This document shows positions 39,965-49,900 of a stretch of 64,000 nucleotides of DNA, piece by piece. This DNA comes from Acidobacteriota bacterium. GTDB lineage: Bacteria; Acidobacteriota; Blastocatellia; RBC074. The stretch's first letter is position 1, and every line of letters starts with the position of its first letter. The notes beneath the pieces are model-generated. The model was not told the origin of the DNA. It searched no databases and was given only the letters and a program-made list of their open reading frames with translations. The position numbers were made by a program, and so were the translations under genes. Location: contig JACPYM010000029.1 in assembly GCA_016196035.1 (NCBI GenBank), forward strand, positions 62,001 through 126,000, in the 5' to 3' direction.

Positions 39965-40557
39965 TGCAACAGACAACACCAAACCGCTTGCCGCTGTTGT
40001 GGCTGGGCTTGGCGGCAGCGTTGATCGCGTTGCTGACCGGAGTCGTGCTGTGGCAGCGCGTTGCCGCATTTCCTTTTCGCAACCAAACCAATATCACGCA
40101 TTCGCTGGTGCTGGAAAAAGTGCAAGCGGTCGCCAAGCTGGTGTCGAGCGAATCCACCATGCGCGATGTGGTGATTTACGAAGATACCTGGCTCGGTTCA
40201 ACCAAGCGCTCGCTGGTGGTGGTGACGGCGCGGGTGCTGGCTGGCATCAATTTGCAAACCGGCGCGGACGTGCGGATTGACGAAGCGGCGCGCAAGATCA
40301 GCATCACGCTGCCGCCTGCCACGTTGTTGGCGACTGACGTCAGCGAGATGAAAACCTATGACGAACAGCGCGGCCTGTGGAATCCCTTCGAGCCTGCCGA
40401 CCGCGACAAGATTTATCAGCAGGCGCGTCAGCAGTTTCAGGACGCGGCGCAACAGGCCAAGCTGACTGAACACGCGAACCAGAGCGCGAAGCAGATGCTG
40501 GAGGCAATGTTCAGCCGCGATGGTTTCACGGCTGAAGTGCTATTCAAGGCGCAGTAG
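39961..40557 (+). CDS. DUF4230 domain membrane protein
   Basis: 198 aa. One N-terminal helix (LPLLWLGLAAALIALLTGVVLWQRV), then the DUF4230 core beginning NITHSLVLEKVQAVAKLVSSESTMRDVVIYEDTW and continuing SLVVVTARVLAGINLQ and ISITLPPATLLATDVSEMKTYDEQRGLWNPF. Members are exported, function unknown. Translationally coupled to the preceding gene by a 4-nt overlap. Confidence 0.83.
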   Translation: MMQQTTPNRLPLLWLGLAAALIALLTGVVLWQRVAAFPFRNQTNITHSLVLEKVQAVAKLVSSESTMRDVVIYEDTWLGSTKRSLVVVTARVLAGINLQTGADVRIDEAARKISITLPPATLLATDVSEMKTYDEQRGLWNPFEPADRDKIYQQARQQFQDAAQQAKLTEHANQSAKQMLEAMFSRDGFTAEVLFKAQ

Positions 40558-40559
40558 CT

Positions 40560-40659
40560 GTACCGCAGGCTGCCAGCCTGCTGGGAACTCGCGCCGAGGC
40601 TCGCCGGGTTACAACTACGTCATTTATCAAACACGCAACAGGCTGGCAGCCTGCTGTAC
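40560..40659. repeat. GTAC-ended compound palindrome before hmgA
   Basis: Left arm 40560-40584 and right arm 40636-40659, 24 nt with 2 mismatches, GTAC(C/A)GCAGGCTGCCAGCC. Each arm holds a CAGGCTG..CAGCCTG palindrome. It ends 6 nt before the hmgA ATG at 40666, so the hmgA RBS (AAGG) abuts it. Same family as 33663-33792. Confidence 0.85.
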
Positions 40660-40665
40660 AAGGTT

Positions 40666-41982
40666 ATGGGCACTCTCACTTATCAATCCGGCTTCGGCAA
40701 CGAATTCGCCACCGAAGCCATTGCGGGCGCGCTGCCCCAAGGCCAGAACTCGCCGCAACGCGCGCCGCTGGGGCTTTATGCCGAACAACTCAGCGGCACG
40801 GCGTTCACCGCGCCGCGCGCACAAAACCGCCGCACGTGGACGTATCGCATTCGCCCATCGGTGCTGCACAAACCCTTTCGCCAAATCGGCCACGGCTTGC
40901 TCAGCAGCGGGCCGTTCAACGAAGTGCCGCCTACACCTCAACAACTCCGCTGGGATCCGTTGCCGGTGCCGGATGAGCCGCGCGATTTCATTGACGGACT
41001 GGTTACGCTGGCGGGCAACGGCGATGTAGGCGCTAATGTGGGCATCGCCGTGCACCTTTACGCCTGCAACCGTTCGATGCAGGGGCGTTACTTTTACAAC
41101 GCCGATGGCGAGTTGCTAGTCGTGCCGCAACTGGGGGCATTGCGCTTGCACACCGAACTGGGCGTACTGGATTGCGCGCCGGGCGAAATCGCCGTGTTGC
41201 CGCGCGGCGTCAAGTTCCGCGTCGAACTGTTGGAGGCACGGGCGCATGGTTACGTTTGCGAAAATTACGGCGCGTTGTTGCGGCTGCCTGAACTGGGGCC
41301 AATTGGCGCGAATGGCTTGGCGAATGCGCGCGACTTTCTGACGCCCGTTGCCGCGTATGAAGAGTTGGAAGGCGACTTCCGCGTGGTCGCCAAGTTTCAA
41401 GGCAATTTGTGGGAAGCCGAGAGCGGCCATTCGCCGCTGGATGTCGTCGCGTGGCACGGCAACTATGCGCCGTACAAATACGACCTGGCGCGCTTCAATA
41501 CGCTCAACACGGTCAGTTACGATCATCCCGATCCTTCGATTTTCACGGTGCTGACTGCGCCGGCCTCTTTAGGAGTGGGCACGCCGGGCACGGCCAACGT
41601 GGATTTCGTGATCTTCCCGCCGCGTTGGATGGTGGCTGAAAATACTTTCAGGCCACCCTGGTTTCATCGCAACGTGATGAACGAATTCATGGGTTTGATC
41701 TTTGGGCAATACGACGCCAAACCGGCCACGGGCGCGGGCAGCTTCGTGCCGGGCGGGTCGAGTTTGCACAATTGCATGGCGGGTCACGGGCCGGATGCCG
41801 AAGCCTTTGCCCACGCGAGCAGCGTCGAGTTGAAGCCGGTGAAGTACGAACGCACGCTGGCCTTTATGTTCGAGTCGAATTGCGTGCTGCGTCCGACGCG
41901 CTTTGCAATGGAAACGACTACGTTGCAAGCGGAGTATTGGCAGTGTTGGCAGGGCTTGCAGAAGCATTTTGAAAAACCATAA
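40666..41982 (+). CDS. hmgA: Homogentisate 1,2-dioxygenase
   Basis: 438 aa. N-terminus [13 protein letters not shown] and the beta-sandwich core match HmgA. The metal-ligand region shows [23 protein letters not shown], followed by [26 protein letters not shown]. Opens homogentisate to maleylacetoacetate, the third step of the tyrosine pathway here. Downstream genes follow in the same direction within 15 nt. Confidence 0.96.
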   Translation: MGTLTYQSGFGNEFATEAIAGALPQGQNSPQRAPLGLYAEQLSGTAFTAPRAQNRRTWTYRIRPSVLHKPFRQIGHGLLSSGPFNEVPPTPQQLRWDPLPVPDEPRDFIDGLVTLAGNGDVGANVGIAVHLYACNRSMQGRYFYNADGELLVVPQLGALRLHTELGVLDCAPGEIAVLPRGVKFRVELLEARAHGYVCENYGALLRLPELGPIGANGLANARDFLTPVAAYEELEGDFRVVAKFQGNLWEAESGHSPLDVVAWHGNYAPYKYDLARFNTLNTVSYDHPDPSIFTVLTAPASLGVGTPGTANVDFVIFPPRWMVAENTFRPPWFHRNVMNEFMGLIFGQYDAKPATGAGSFVPGGSSLHNCMAGHGPDAEAFAHASSVELKPVKYERTLAFMFESNCVLRPTRFAMETTTLQAEYWQCWQGLQKHFEKP

Positions 41983-41994
41983 CGAGGCTGAGAT

Positions 41995-42297
41995 ATGGGT
42001 TGGGCGCTGGGGCACATTGCAAGATTGAAAGCGGGCGAAACGGTCGCGTTCCGCCCGCGCGGCAATTCGATGACGGGCAAGATCGAATCGGGACAGCTTT
42101 GCACGGTCGAACCGGTTGCCGCTGAAACGCTCAAGGCCGGCGACATCGTGCTGTGCAAAGTGCATGGGCACGAATACTTGCATTTGGTCAAAGCGATTCA
42201 AGGGAAGCGGTTTTTGATCGGCAACAATCGCGGCGGGATCAATGGCTGGATCACGGCCAATGCTATCTACGGGCGCTGCATCAAAATCGGAGATTGA
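41995..42297 (+). CDS. S24/S26-like (LexA/signal-peptidase fold) protein
   Basis: 100 aa. GNSMTGKIESGQLCTVEP about residue 24 matches the catalytic Ser region of S24/S26 proteases, with L-x-L-V-K about residue 64 as the possible lysine. The small fold without DNA-binding or membrane domains is unlike LexA or SPase. It is 12 nt after hmgA and 10 nt before the 42308 gene, in the same direction, so it seems to belong to the tyrosine operon. Role there unknown. Confidence 0.7.
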   Translation: MGWALGHIARLKAGETVAFRPRGNSMTGKIESGQLCTVEPVAAETLKAGDIVLCKVHGHEYLHLVKAIQGKRFLIGNNRGGINGWITANAIYGRCIKIGD

Positions 42298-42307
42298 AGA
42301 AGCACTT

Positions 42308-43189
42308 ATGGATTACGCCATTCGCGCACTGCTCACCGAATTGATTGATTACGCCGGGTTGTTTCCACCCGCCGCGTTGAACATGAACACGGCAGTGCGC
42401 AACTACGCCGCTTATCGCCAGAGCAATCACCGCTGGCTGCTGGCACACTTCGTTGTGCCAATGGCGCGCTTGGGCGAATTTGAAACAGCGGCAGCGGAGT
42501 TGTTGCCGACAGAAAGCCCGTGGCAATTGAGCGCGTTGCTCGGCAGCGATTGGCAAAATGATTTGGCGCAGATAGCGGCGTTCAATGAACGCCATGCCGG
42601 GCGCGCCGTGATTGACACTGTCGAAGGCAAAGCCGAAACCAGCGCGCAACTTGAATCGTTGCGCCAAACCTTGCCCGCTGGATTGACAGCTTATTTTGAA
42701 ATCCCGCTCAAAGACGACCCGGCAGAATTGATCACCACGCTCGCGCAAACCGGCGGACTAGCAAAAGCGCGCACAGGTGGTGTCACAGCAGAGGCGGTTC
42801 CATCCGCGCTTGAACTGGCACGTTTCATTGCGGCCTGTGCCAAAGCGGAAGTGCCGTTCAAAGCCACCGCCGGATTGCATCATCCCTTGCGTGGCGCATA
42901 CCGGTTGACCTACGCGCCGGACAGCCCGACCGCGACGATGCATGGCTTCTTGAATGTGTTTTTGGCGGCGGCCTTCGCGCAAAGCGGCATGGACGTTGCG
43001 CAATTGATCGAGGTGTTGGAGGAGCGTTCGCCCACGGCCTTCACCTTTGAAAGCGGTCGCGTCGTCTGGCGCGACGAAGAGTTGGTGCGGGCGCATTTGA
43101 TTAACGCGCGGCATTTGGCGGCGCTAGCGTTCGGCTCGTGCTCCTTCACCGAACCGGTTGAAGACCTGCAAAAACTCGGACTGTTGTGA
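42308..43189 (+). CDS. Unassigned 293-aa protein between hmgA and fumarylacetoacetase
   Basis: 293 aa from ATG 42308. N-terminal LLTELIDYAGLFPPAALNMNTAVRNYAAYR; middle DTVEGKAETSAQLESLRQTLPAGLTAYFEIPLKDDP and FKATAGLHHPLRGAYRLTYAP. It looks like a TIM-barrel-type globular enzyme without signal or membrane parts (weak impression). Not a glutathione transferase-like maleylacetoacetate isomerase by sequence. It fills the slot where maiA would stand in the pathway, so an alternative isomerase or an accessory role is a hypothesis. Confidence 0.7.
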   Translation: MDYAIRALLTELIDYAGLFPPAALNMNTAVRNYAAYRQSNHRWLLAHFVVPMARLGEFETAAAELLPTESPWQLSALLGSDWQNDLAQIAAFNERHAGRAVIDTVEGKAETSAQLESLRQTLPAGLTAYFEIPLKDDPAELITTLAQTGGLAKARTGGVTAEAVPSALELARFIAACAKAEVPFKATAGLHHPLRGAYRLTYAPDSPTATMHGFLNVFLAAAFAQSGMDVAQLIEVLEERSPTAFTFESGRVVWRDEELVRAHLINARHLAALAFGSCSFTEPVEDLQKLGLL

Positions 43190-43202
43190 GGAAGAAGTAA
43201 GC

Positions 43203-43297
43203 CGTAGTCAGGATTGACTGAATGCCGGGACGGATTGACAGGATTCAAACGCCACCCTGTTAATCCTGTTGGCAATCCTGTTCATCCTGTCTAAACC
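43203..43297. repeat. GGATTGACAGGATT / AATCCTGTTNNNAATCCTG repeat
   Basis: Left GGATTGACAGGATT at 43232-43245 (with a related GGATTGACTG at 43211-43220) and right three or four words AATCCTGTTGGCAATCCTG, TTCATCCTGTC at 43257-43291. Degenerate short words in inverted orientation, directly before the fumarylacetoacetase start. Confidence 0.7.
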
Positions 43298-43320
43298 TGC
43301 CCGACTTCAGCGGTGAACTT

Positions 43321-44643
43321 ATGAGCGATTCGATCAACGAAACCCACGATCCCAATTTGCAAAGCTGGGTCGAATCGGCCAACGACCCGGCCACCGATTT
43401 CCCCATCCAAAACCTGCCGCTCGGCGTGTTTGTCGAAGACAGCGAAGACCTGCCGCGCCTGGGCGTTGCCATCGGCGATCAGGTGCTGGATTTATCCGCC
43501 GTGGCCGAGACGCTCTGGGATGATGCGGATGATGTCATCGCGGATGCCTGCGGCTATGAATCACTGAATTACTTGATGCTGTGGGAACCGCAGCATTGGT
43601 CTGAACTGCGGCGGCGTGTGAGTGAATTGCTGCGCGCGGACAAGCGCAACACCAAACGTTTCTTGATCGAAGGCTGCCTGCTTCTGCAAACCGAAGTCGA
43701 AATGCTGTTGCCGGCGGAGATCAAGAATTACACCGATTTTTACGCCTCGCTTTACCACGCAACCAATATCGGCAAGCTATTCCGGCCCGATCAACCGCTG
43801 CTGCCCAATTACAAATGGGTGCCCATCGGCTATCACGGGCGCGCGTCCTCGGTGGTCGTCAGCGGCGCGCCGGTGCGCCGTCCATCAGGACAAACTATGG
43901 CCGACAATGCTGACAAACCCGAGTTCGGGCCGAGCAAGGTGCTCGATTACGAACTGGAGGTCGGCCTTTTCGTCGGGCAAGGCAATGCGCTGGGCACACC
44001 TGTCACCATTGACCAAGCTGAAGAACACATCTTTGGCCTGTGCCTGGTCAACGACTGGTCGGCGCGCGACATACAGCGGTGGGAATACCAGCCGCTGGGG
44101 CCGTTCCTGTCAAAAAGCTTTGCGACTTCGATTTCGCCATGGATCGTGACGGCAGAGGCGCTCGCGCCGTTCCGCGTGCCGGCCTTTCAACGCACAGCGG
44201 GTGATCCCGTACCGCTGCCTTACTTGGATTCACCCTACAATCGCCAGCAAGGCGGCTTCGACATCAACCTGGAAGTCTGGCTGCAAACGCCGCAAATGCG
44301 CGAACACAATTTGCCGCCGCACCGCCTGAGCCAGAGCAACACGCGCGATCTTTACTGGACGCTGGCGCAACTGTTGACGCACCACACCAGCAATGGTTGC
44401 AACCTGCAACCCGGCGATCTGTTGGCGAGCGGGACGGTGTCGGGCGCGACGCCGGATGCGTTTGGTTGTTTGCTGGAACTGACAAAGCGCGGGGCCGAAC
44501 CAATTGCCTTGCCCAACGGCGAGACGCGGCGCTTTTTGCAGGATGGTGATGAAGTGATTTTGCGCGGCTGGTGCGAAGGTACAGGCTTCCGGCGCATTGG
44601 GTTTGGCGAGTGCCGTGGTGTGGTGATGCCCCCCGCCAACTGA
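43321..44643 (+). CDS. fahA: Fumarylacetoacetase
   Basis: 440 aa. N-terminal SH3-like half begins NLPLGVFVEDSEDLPRLGVAIGDQVLDLS. Catalytic half: YTDFYASLYHATNIGKLFRP (the metal and His region), YHGRASSVVVSGAPVRRPSGQ, LDYELEVGLFVGQGN, and NDWSARDIQRWEYQPLGPFLSKSFATSISPWI, ending GCNLQPGDLLASGTVSGATPD. Splits fumarylacetoacetate to fumarate and acetoacetate, the final step of tyrosine breakdown. Confidence 0.96.
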   Translation: MSDSINETHDPNLQSWVESANDPATDFPIQNLPLGVFVEDSEDLPRLGVAIGDQVLDLSAVAETLWDDADDVIADACGYESLNYLMLWEPQHWSELRRRVSELLRADKRNTKRFLIEGCLLLQTEVEMLLPAEIKNYTDFYASLYHATNIGKLFRPDQPLLPNYKWVPIGYHGRASSVVVSGAPVRRPSGQTMADNADKPEFGPSKVLDYELEVGLFVGQGNALGTPVTIDQAEEHIFGLCLVNDWSARDIQRWEYQPLGPFLSKSFATSISPWIVTAEALAPFRVPAFQRTAGDPVPLPYLDSPYNRQQGGFDINLEVWLQTPQMREHNLPPHRLSQSNTRDLYWTLAQLLTHHTSNGCNLQPGDLLASGTVSGATPDAFGCLLELTKRGAEPIALPNGETRRFLQDGDEVILRGWCEGTGFRRIGFGECRGVVMPPAN

Positions 44644-44662
44644 CCATTTCAATGGGATAACA

Positions 44663-45238
44663 ATGCCAATAACCGACAGCGAAACCCTGACCTTACTTTT
44701 GCAACGCGCCAGCTCCGGTGAACAAGCCGCCGTGGACCAACTTCTTTCGATCGTGTATCCCGAGTTGCGCCGCATGGCAAGCAAACGATTGCGGCTGGAA
44801 CGATCCGACCACACCTTGCAACCCACAGCACTGGTCAACGAAGTCTACCTGCGCCTGTTTGGCGCGCTGCCCATTAACTGGCAGAACCGGGCGCATTTTT
44901 TTGCCCTCGCCGCCAAACACATGCGCTTCATTCTGGTGGAACACGCGCGCAACCGGCGCGGCGGTGCGCAGTTCACTATTTCGCTGGAAGGCGGTGAAGA
45001 CGGCGAGCCGCTGCAAATTCCCGTTAGCTCCAAGCAGGATTTGCTCGAACTGGACGAAGTCTTGGGGCAACTGGAAGCGATTGACCCGCGCGCCGCACAC
45101 GGCGTGGAGTTGCGCTATTTCGTTGGCCTGACGCAACAGGAGATTGCCGAGATACAAAAGATTGACGTCGCCACGGTCAAACGCGATTGGGTCTTTGCCA
45201 AAGCGTGGTTGCATAGCCGCCTCAAATCTTCTGCCTGA
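44663..45238 (+). CDS. ECF-like sigma factor, acidobacterial type (TIGR02999-like)
   Basis: 191 aa. Region 2: LLQRASSGEQAAVDQLLSIVYPELRRMASKRLRLERSDHTLQPTALVNEVYLRLF, the pattern typical of the Acidobacteria/Planctomycetes ECF subfamily. Region 4: LEAIDPRAAHGVELRYFVGLTQQEIAEIQKIDVATVKRDWVFAKAWLHSRL. Such sigma factors often sit next to a Ser/Thr kinase gene; one lies at 52477. It is 19 nt after fahA but probably belongs to the following signalling block. Confidence 0.92.
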   Translation: MPITDSETLTLLLQRASSGEQAAVDQLLSIVYPELRRMASKRLRLERSDHTLQPTALVNEVYLRLFGALPINWQNRAHFFALAAKHMRFILVEHARNRRGGAQFTISLEGGEDGEPLQIPVSSKQDLLELDEVLGQLEAIDPRAAHGVELRYFVGLTQQEIAEIQKIDVATVKRDWVFAKAWLHSRLKSSA

Positions 45239-45239
45239 T

Positions 45240-45343
45240 GTACAGCAAGCTTTCCAGCTTGCTGTTGGTCGCCTGCTGATGACTGGCGTGACTTCCGTAT
45301 GTTCACGCGGCAAGTTCGCAGCAACCTGGAAAGGTTGCTGTAC
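45240..45343. repeat. GTAC-ended compound palindrome with compensatory arm differences
   Basis: Left arm GTACAGCAAGCTTTCCAGCT.. (45240-45264) and right arm (45319-45343), reverse complement GTACAGCAACCTTTCCAGGT... The two arms differ at exactly two positions (G/C and C/G), and each difference is complementary within its own arm (AAGCT..AGCTT and AACCT..AGGTT). Sits downstream of the sigma gene, convergent with the next. Confidence 0.9.
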
Positions 45344-45431
45344 ACGCAAACCGAAACGCTGGCGGTGGCAGCCACAGCGCGCCATGACTGCCGCCACTCA
45401 GAAATACCCTGGGCTGCGGACACTCGAAGAT

Positions 45432-46013
45432 TCACTTTCTGGGTTTGCTCTCAGCCGCCACGAGTTCCAATTCCCGCTCCAATGTGTCGAACTGCTCCTG
45501 CAACTCGGCCAGTTTGGCCTGCTCCGTGCGCCACGCGACTTCGAGTTGTTGCTGCCGTTCGCGGCTGCGGTCAGCCTCTTGCCGGGCGTATTCGCGCTGG
45601 CGTTCCAACGCGCGTTTCAGGCTGTTGTACGACTGCGCTAGCGCGGCGCGCTGTTGCGGGTCGGCGGTTTCATTGATCGTGGCGAGCAAATCTTTCAACT
45701 CGTCTTCGTCACGCGTGTCCTGCGCGTGCTGGATGACGGATTTGAGCTGCGCGATTTCTTCGCCCAGGCTGTCCACGCGCGCCTGTTGCCGCGCCAGCCG
45801 CTCGGTCAACGTCTGCGCGCGGTAGGCGTTGACATAGGTGCGCTGCAAGACGGTGCGTTGCAGGCGTAACTCTTCGAGGATGGCGCGCAGCAATTGCACG
45901 TCGGGCGTGGCGGCAACAGGCGATGTGGCGGGGGATTGTGTTTGCGCCTGTGCCGCCAACGTCAACACCAGGCAAATACCAATGAACGACAGAATCAATT
46001 TCATTTTTGACAT
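45432..46013 (-). CDS. Exported coiled-coil protein
   Basis: 193 aa from ATG 46013 (SD AGGAG). Signal peptide KLILSFIGICLVLTLAAQAQ, then residues about 50-190 are a heptad-like coiled coil (LRAILEELRLQRTVLQRTYV..RLARQQARVDSLGEEIAQLKSVIQ and REYARQEADRSRERQQQLEVAW). Contains no enzymatic motif. Probably a periplasmic structural protein of the signalling block. Confidence 0.75.
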   Translation of the reverse strand: MSKMKLILSFIGICLVLTLAAQAQTQSPATSPVAATPDVQLLRAILEELRLQRTVLQRTYVNAYRAQTLTERLARQQARVDSLGEEIAQLKSVIQHAQDTRDEDELKDLLATINETADPQQRAALAQSYNSLKRALERQREYARQEADRSRERQQQLEVAWRTEQAKLAELQEQFDTLERELELVAAESKPRK

Positions 46014-46112
46014 CGCAAGATTCTCCTGGAAGGGCCGGGAGCTTCGACAGACATGCGCCAGACGAGGCTCCCGGCAATTTGAGGTTATGGGCAACGGCAC
46101 GCTGCGCGCTGC

Positions 46113-46691
46113 TTAGCGCAACGTGTAGCTCACGCGATAAGGCGACACGGGACGGCAATCACAAATACCGCCCAGAATCGGCCGCGGCGGTGTGTACGGG
46201 CCGGCGAAATACAAATGCCGGTAGTCCGTGACGACGACCCGCCCGGCCCCGCCGTTGACAAACGTGATTTCCAGCGTCGCCACCCCGTGAGATTGCGGCG
46301 TGTAGCCGTTGATCCGCTCAAAGGCCGTCAAATTGGTAATGACCAGCTTCTTGCCATTGGTCACCGTGTACCAGCGCGCACTGCTCTGGCTAACCCCATC
46401 CACACCCAGCCTGAACTCGGTCAGTCGGCCCGTGCCGCCATCATTCACCGGGTCGAGGTAGAAGCTGAGTTGCGTCAAAGCTCCGCCGCGAATGCGCCCG
46501 AAGAATCCGCCGCGCACCGTCCCTTGCAACGCGCCGCCAGCCGAAACGTATGAGATCGTGCTGCTGCTGCTGCCGAAGTCCATGTCGGGCGGCAACCCTT
46601 GCGCCACCGCCGTATTGGCCGCCAGACCCAATAGCAGCGCGCAAACCAGCGCTTGGCTCAGCCGTAGGAAGAAGTTGTAATTGAGTGTCAT
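46113..46691 (-). CDS. Exported beta-rich protein of unknown function
   Basis: 192 aa from ATG 46691, with a perfect GGAGG SD. Signal peptide FFLRLSQALVCALLLGLAANTAVAQ; mature part is beta-rich (STISYVSAGGALQGTVRGGFFGRIRGGALTQLSFYLDPVNDGGTGRLTEFRLG). Function unknown. Its upstream region of about 110 nt is nearly the same as that of the gene at 50600, and its promoter motif recurs at two other genes. Confidence 0.75.
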   Translation of the reverse strand: MTLNYNFFLRLSQALVCALLLGLAANTAVAQGLPPDMDFGSSSSTISYVSAGGALQGTVRGGFFGRIRGGALTQLSFYLDPVNDGGTGRLTEFRLGVDGVSQSSARWYTVTNGKKLVITNLTAFERINGYTPQSHGVATLEITFVNGGAGRVVVTDYRHLYFAGPYTPPRPILGGICDCRPVSPYRVSYTLR

Positions 46692-46804
46692 GCGATTTGC
46701 CTCCGTGAGAGTTCGATACGTTGAAGTGGAAAAGAACCGGACGGCTGCCCTGTTCTTTCGCTGTTTGCCGAAGCGGCGCGTTGCCGCCTTCACTCCCTTA
46801 AGCG
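46689..46804 (-). promoter_or_regulatory. Leader shared with 52256-52370
   Basis: Reading to the start codon, this roughly 115-nt leader and the one at 52256-52370 are near-identical: GCGAAGGCGGC-type core (CGAAGCGGCGCGTTGCCGCC on the + strand), GAGAGTTCGAT, GGAAAGAACCG and the GGAGGCAAA SD area. Both end next to the shared promoter element. Suggests the leader itself is conserved, as a regulated 5' UTR. Confidence 0.75.
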
Positions 46805-46827
46805 CAGGTTTTTTGGAAAGTAGCGCA
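46799..46827 (-). promoter_or_regulatory. ECF-like promoter motif TGCGC-N18-CGCTTA
   Basis: On the minus strand: TGCGC (46827-46823), 18 nt beginning TACTTT, then CGCTTA (46804-46799), 108 nt upstream of the 46691 ATG. AT-rich stretch upstream (AAAAAATATAA). Same layout at 52365-52393 and 55815-55843. Confidence 0.6.
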
Positions 46828-46920
46828 CGGGCGCTTATATTTTTTGTGCGGGCGGGCTAAGCTCACAGCCGTTCGCCGTTTTCGATCCTTAGCGGAACCA
46901 TCATCACAAGGAGTTTGCTT

Positions 46921-49900
46921 ATGTTCGCTCGTGCTTTTCGTGCTTCAGCTTCTGCGGCCAAGCCGTTGTCGGGTTCGTTGCGTGTGTTTTGGCTGCTGGC
47001 GTTTTTCAGTGTTGCGCTGAGTGCGGGTTGGCGGGTGAACAGCAACGCGCAGACCGGGGCGGCAAACCAGTCGCAAACGAATGCCGCACCTTTGGTTACA
47101 TTGGAACTGGGAAAGCCGATTGAGCGTGAGTTGGCGGGCGGGCAAAGACATGGTTATCAAGTCAAGCTCGAAGCCGGACAATACTTGCGCGTGGTAGCCG
47201 AGCAGCGTGGAGTTGATGTAGTGCTGTCAATGTTCAAGCCTGATGGCACAAAATCTTTTGAGATTGATAGCCCTAATGGAACCGAGGGAGAGGAAAGTAT
47301 TGCGACTGCCGCTGATATTGCAGGTATTTATCTTATTGAAGTAACAGCGCCTGACACAAAGGTTAAGCCGGGCAAATATCAAATACAGGTTGGCGAATTA
47401 CGAAAGTTGACTGAAGAGGAATTGAAACTTCCCAGCCTGCTTCAGTCAATCAAGCGTGAAATGGCAGGAGGGCAATCGCACGACTACAGTCTGGCATTAG
47501 GCGCTGATGAATATCTTTATTTCTTCGCGAAACAAAACAATTTAGATGTCATGTTGACAATCTTCGACCCGTACGGAAATCGGCTTGCCCGCTTTGATAA
47601 CACCTACGGTGCAAGGCTTTCACAAGACCTCATGTTTGTAACTACTGTGGCGGGCGTTTATCGGCTTGAAGTGAAAGCAGTCGAGAAAGAGGCAAAAGCT
47701 GGTAGCTATGAACTGAGGATTGTTGACTGGCATTTTGCGACACCAAGAGATCGCGATCTAGCGGAAGCAGAAAAATGTTTCAACGAAGAAGGCTTTTTGC
47801 GTGAAGAAATAAAGTTCAATGAGGCGATGCTGGCAGCAGAAAAAGCCTTGGCGTTATACGAGAAAATTTACGGCTCGGAACATGTCATGGTTGCGAATGC
47901 GCTTCAGTCGCTGGCATTTATTCATCACGAGCGTGGGGAGTTGGCAAAGTCCGAACAATGCTTTCTGCGTGAGATCAAAATACGCGAGAAAATAGACGGT
48001 CCAAAATCCATTTGGATTGTGAGGCTCTCTTATCACTTGGCAAACTTATATCTCGACATGGGGGAATACACACGGGCCGAGCAGTTTTATCAGCGTGCGT
48101 TAGACTTGCGGAAAAACTTCTCTTATGAGCGGCTTTATCCGGCACGGGCGGCAATTCTGAATGGCCTGGCCTTGGCTTACCGCAACATGGGTAGTTATGA
48201 AAAAGCCGAGCCGCTATTTCAAAGTTCTCAGGAGACCTTTGCCAAACTCGGTGGCCCAGAAAACTCGGAGAACCTTGATAGAGCTTATGTGTTCAACAAC
48301 CTTGGAGTTCTGTATCACTGGAAAGGCGACGTTGAAAAAGCTGTGGCCGCTTACGAGCGTTCTCTCGGGATGATGGAGAAGGTTGAAAGCATTGATGTCG
48401 TTGCCCCGCTCAGCGGCCTCGCCCGCATCTACACCGACAAACAAAATTACGATCGGGCTGAGCCTCTTTATCAACGTGCCTTGGCGATTCGAACTAAGTC
48501 TCACGGTGCTGATGGGTATAGCACGGCTTTCGTCTTGAGAGACTTTGCGCAAATGTACGGCGCGCAGGGAAACTACGACCAAGCCAGTTCGTTCTATCAG
48601 CGCTCCATCGAAATCTTTGAGCGACTGCTCGGCCCCGAACACCCGGACTTGGCTGGAAGTTTACTCGGACTTGCCAAGGTGGAGCGAGACCATGGAAACC
48701 TGCGCGAAGCTTTGGCGTTGTTCGAGCAGGGTGTTGAGATCACCGAGAAAAACTTTAGGAAGAATCTGGGTGCCGGATCAGAACAGCAGAAATTGAACTA
48801 TCTGGCGCGCTTCAATCCCCTCATCAATGACGCCATCACGCTCCACGCCCGCTATGCTCCCGGCGACACACAAGCGCGCCGTATGGCGTTGACCAGTCTA
48901 CTTCGTTTCAAAGGACGCGGGCTGGACGAGATGACCGACACCATCGCCTTCTTGCGTCGTAGCACGCGGCAGGAAGATCAGACATTGCTGGAGCAACTCG
49001 CTTCCGCCCGCTCCCGGCTGGCCGTGCTAACCTTGCGCGGGCCGGAAGAGCGTACAATGACGATCTATCGTGCATTGCTCATTCAATTGGGAGAAGAAAT
49101 TGATCGATTGGAAAGCGAGTTGAGTTCCAAAAGCGACGAAATTCGCGCACGGCTACAACCAGTTACACTGGCGGCTGTGCAAGCCGCCCTACCCGCTGAG
49201 TCGGCTGTTGTCGAGTTCGCGCTTTATTCGCCAATGAAAAGGCTGACACGGCAGCAGGACGCGCATTACTTGGCATACGTTCTTTCATCTCGAGACGAAC
49301 CACGCTGGGTCGAACTCGGCGAAGCAGCGGTTATTGACCAAGCGGTAGACCAACTCCGGCAATCGCTTTGCCGCCAACAACCCGGCGAATCACGCTGCCG
49401 TCCGTTAAGTCTGAGCGAAACCCGTGCTAGTGCTCGCAAACTGGATGAGTTAGTAATGCGCCCGATCCGCAGATTGTTGGGCGCGGCCAGACATGTGCTC
49501 ATCTCTCCTGACGGGGCGCTCAACCTTGTCCCATTCGCCGCGTTAGTTGATGAGCACAATAGCTACCTGACGGAGCATTATTCATTTACCTATTTGACCA
49601 GCGGGCGCGATTTACTGCGTTTGCAAATTCAGCAACCAGATAGCAACTCCGCCGCTGTGTTGGTTGCTGCGCCGGCTTTCGATAGCGCGACAGGCGGGAC
49701 TGTCATGGCGCAAGTGAAAGCCGAGCAGGCGCGCGACATCATCAAACATCCCGCGAGCGGTCAACAACCGAACGTCATCAGTCAAAGCGTCAGCATGGCG
49801 CAACTCAGTTTTCCGCCATTGCCTGGTACTGCGGCGGAAGTTGAAACCTTGAAAAAGCTCCTACCACAAGCTGACCTGCTACTCGGTCCGCAAGCTACCG

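Noticed and set aside
13389-45343. Insertion sequence ends
   Set aside because: Long inverted repeats suggested IS termini, but loops are too short for a transposase and no transposase gene or target duplication is seen.
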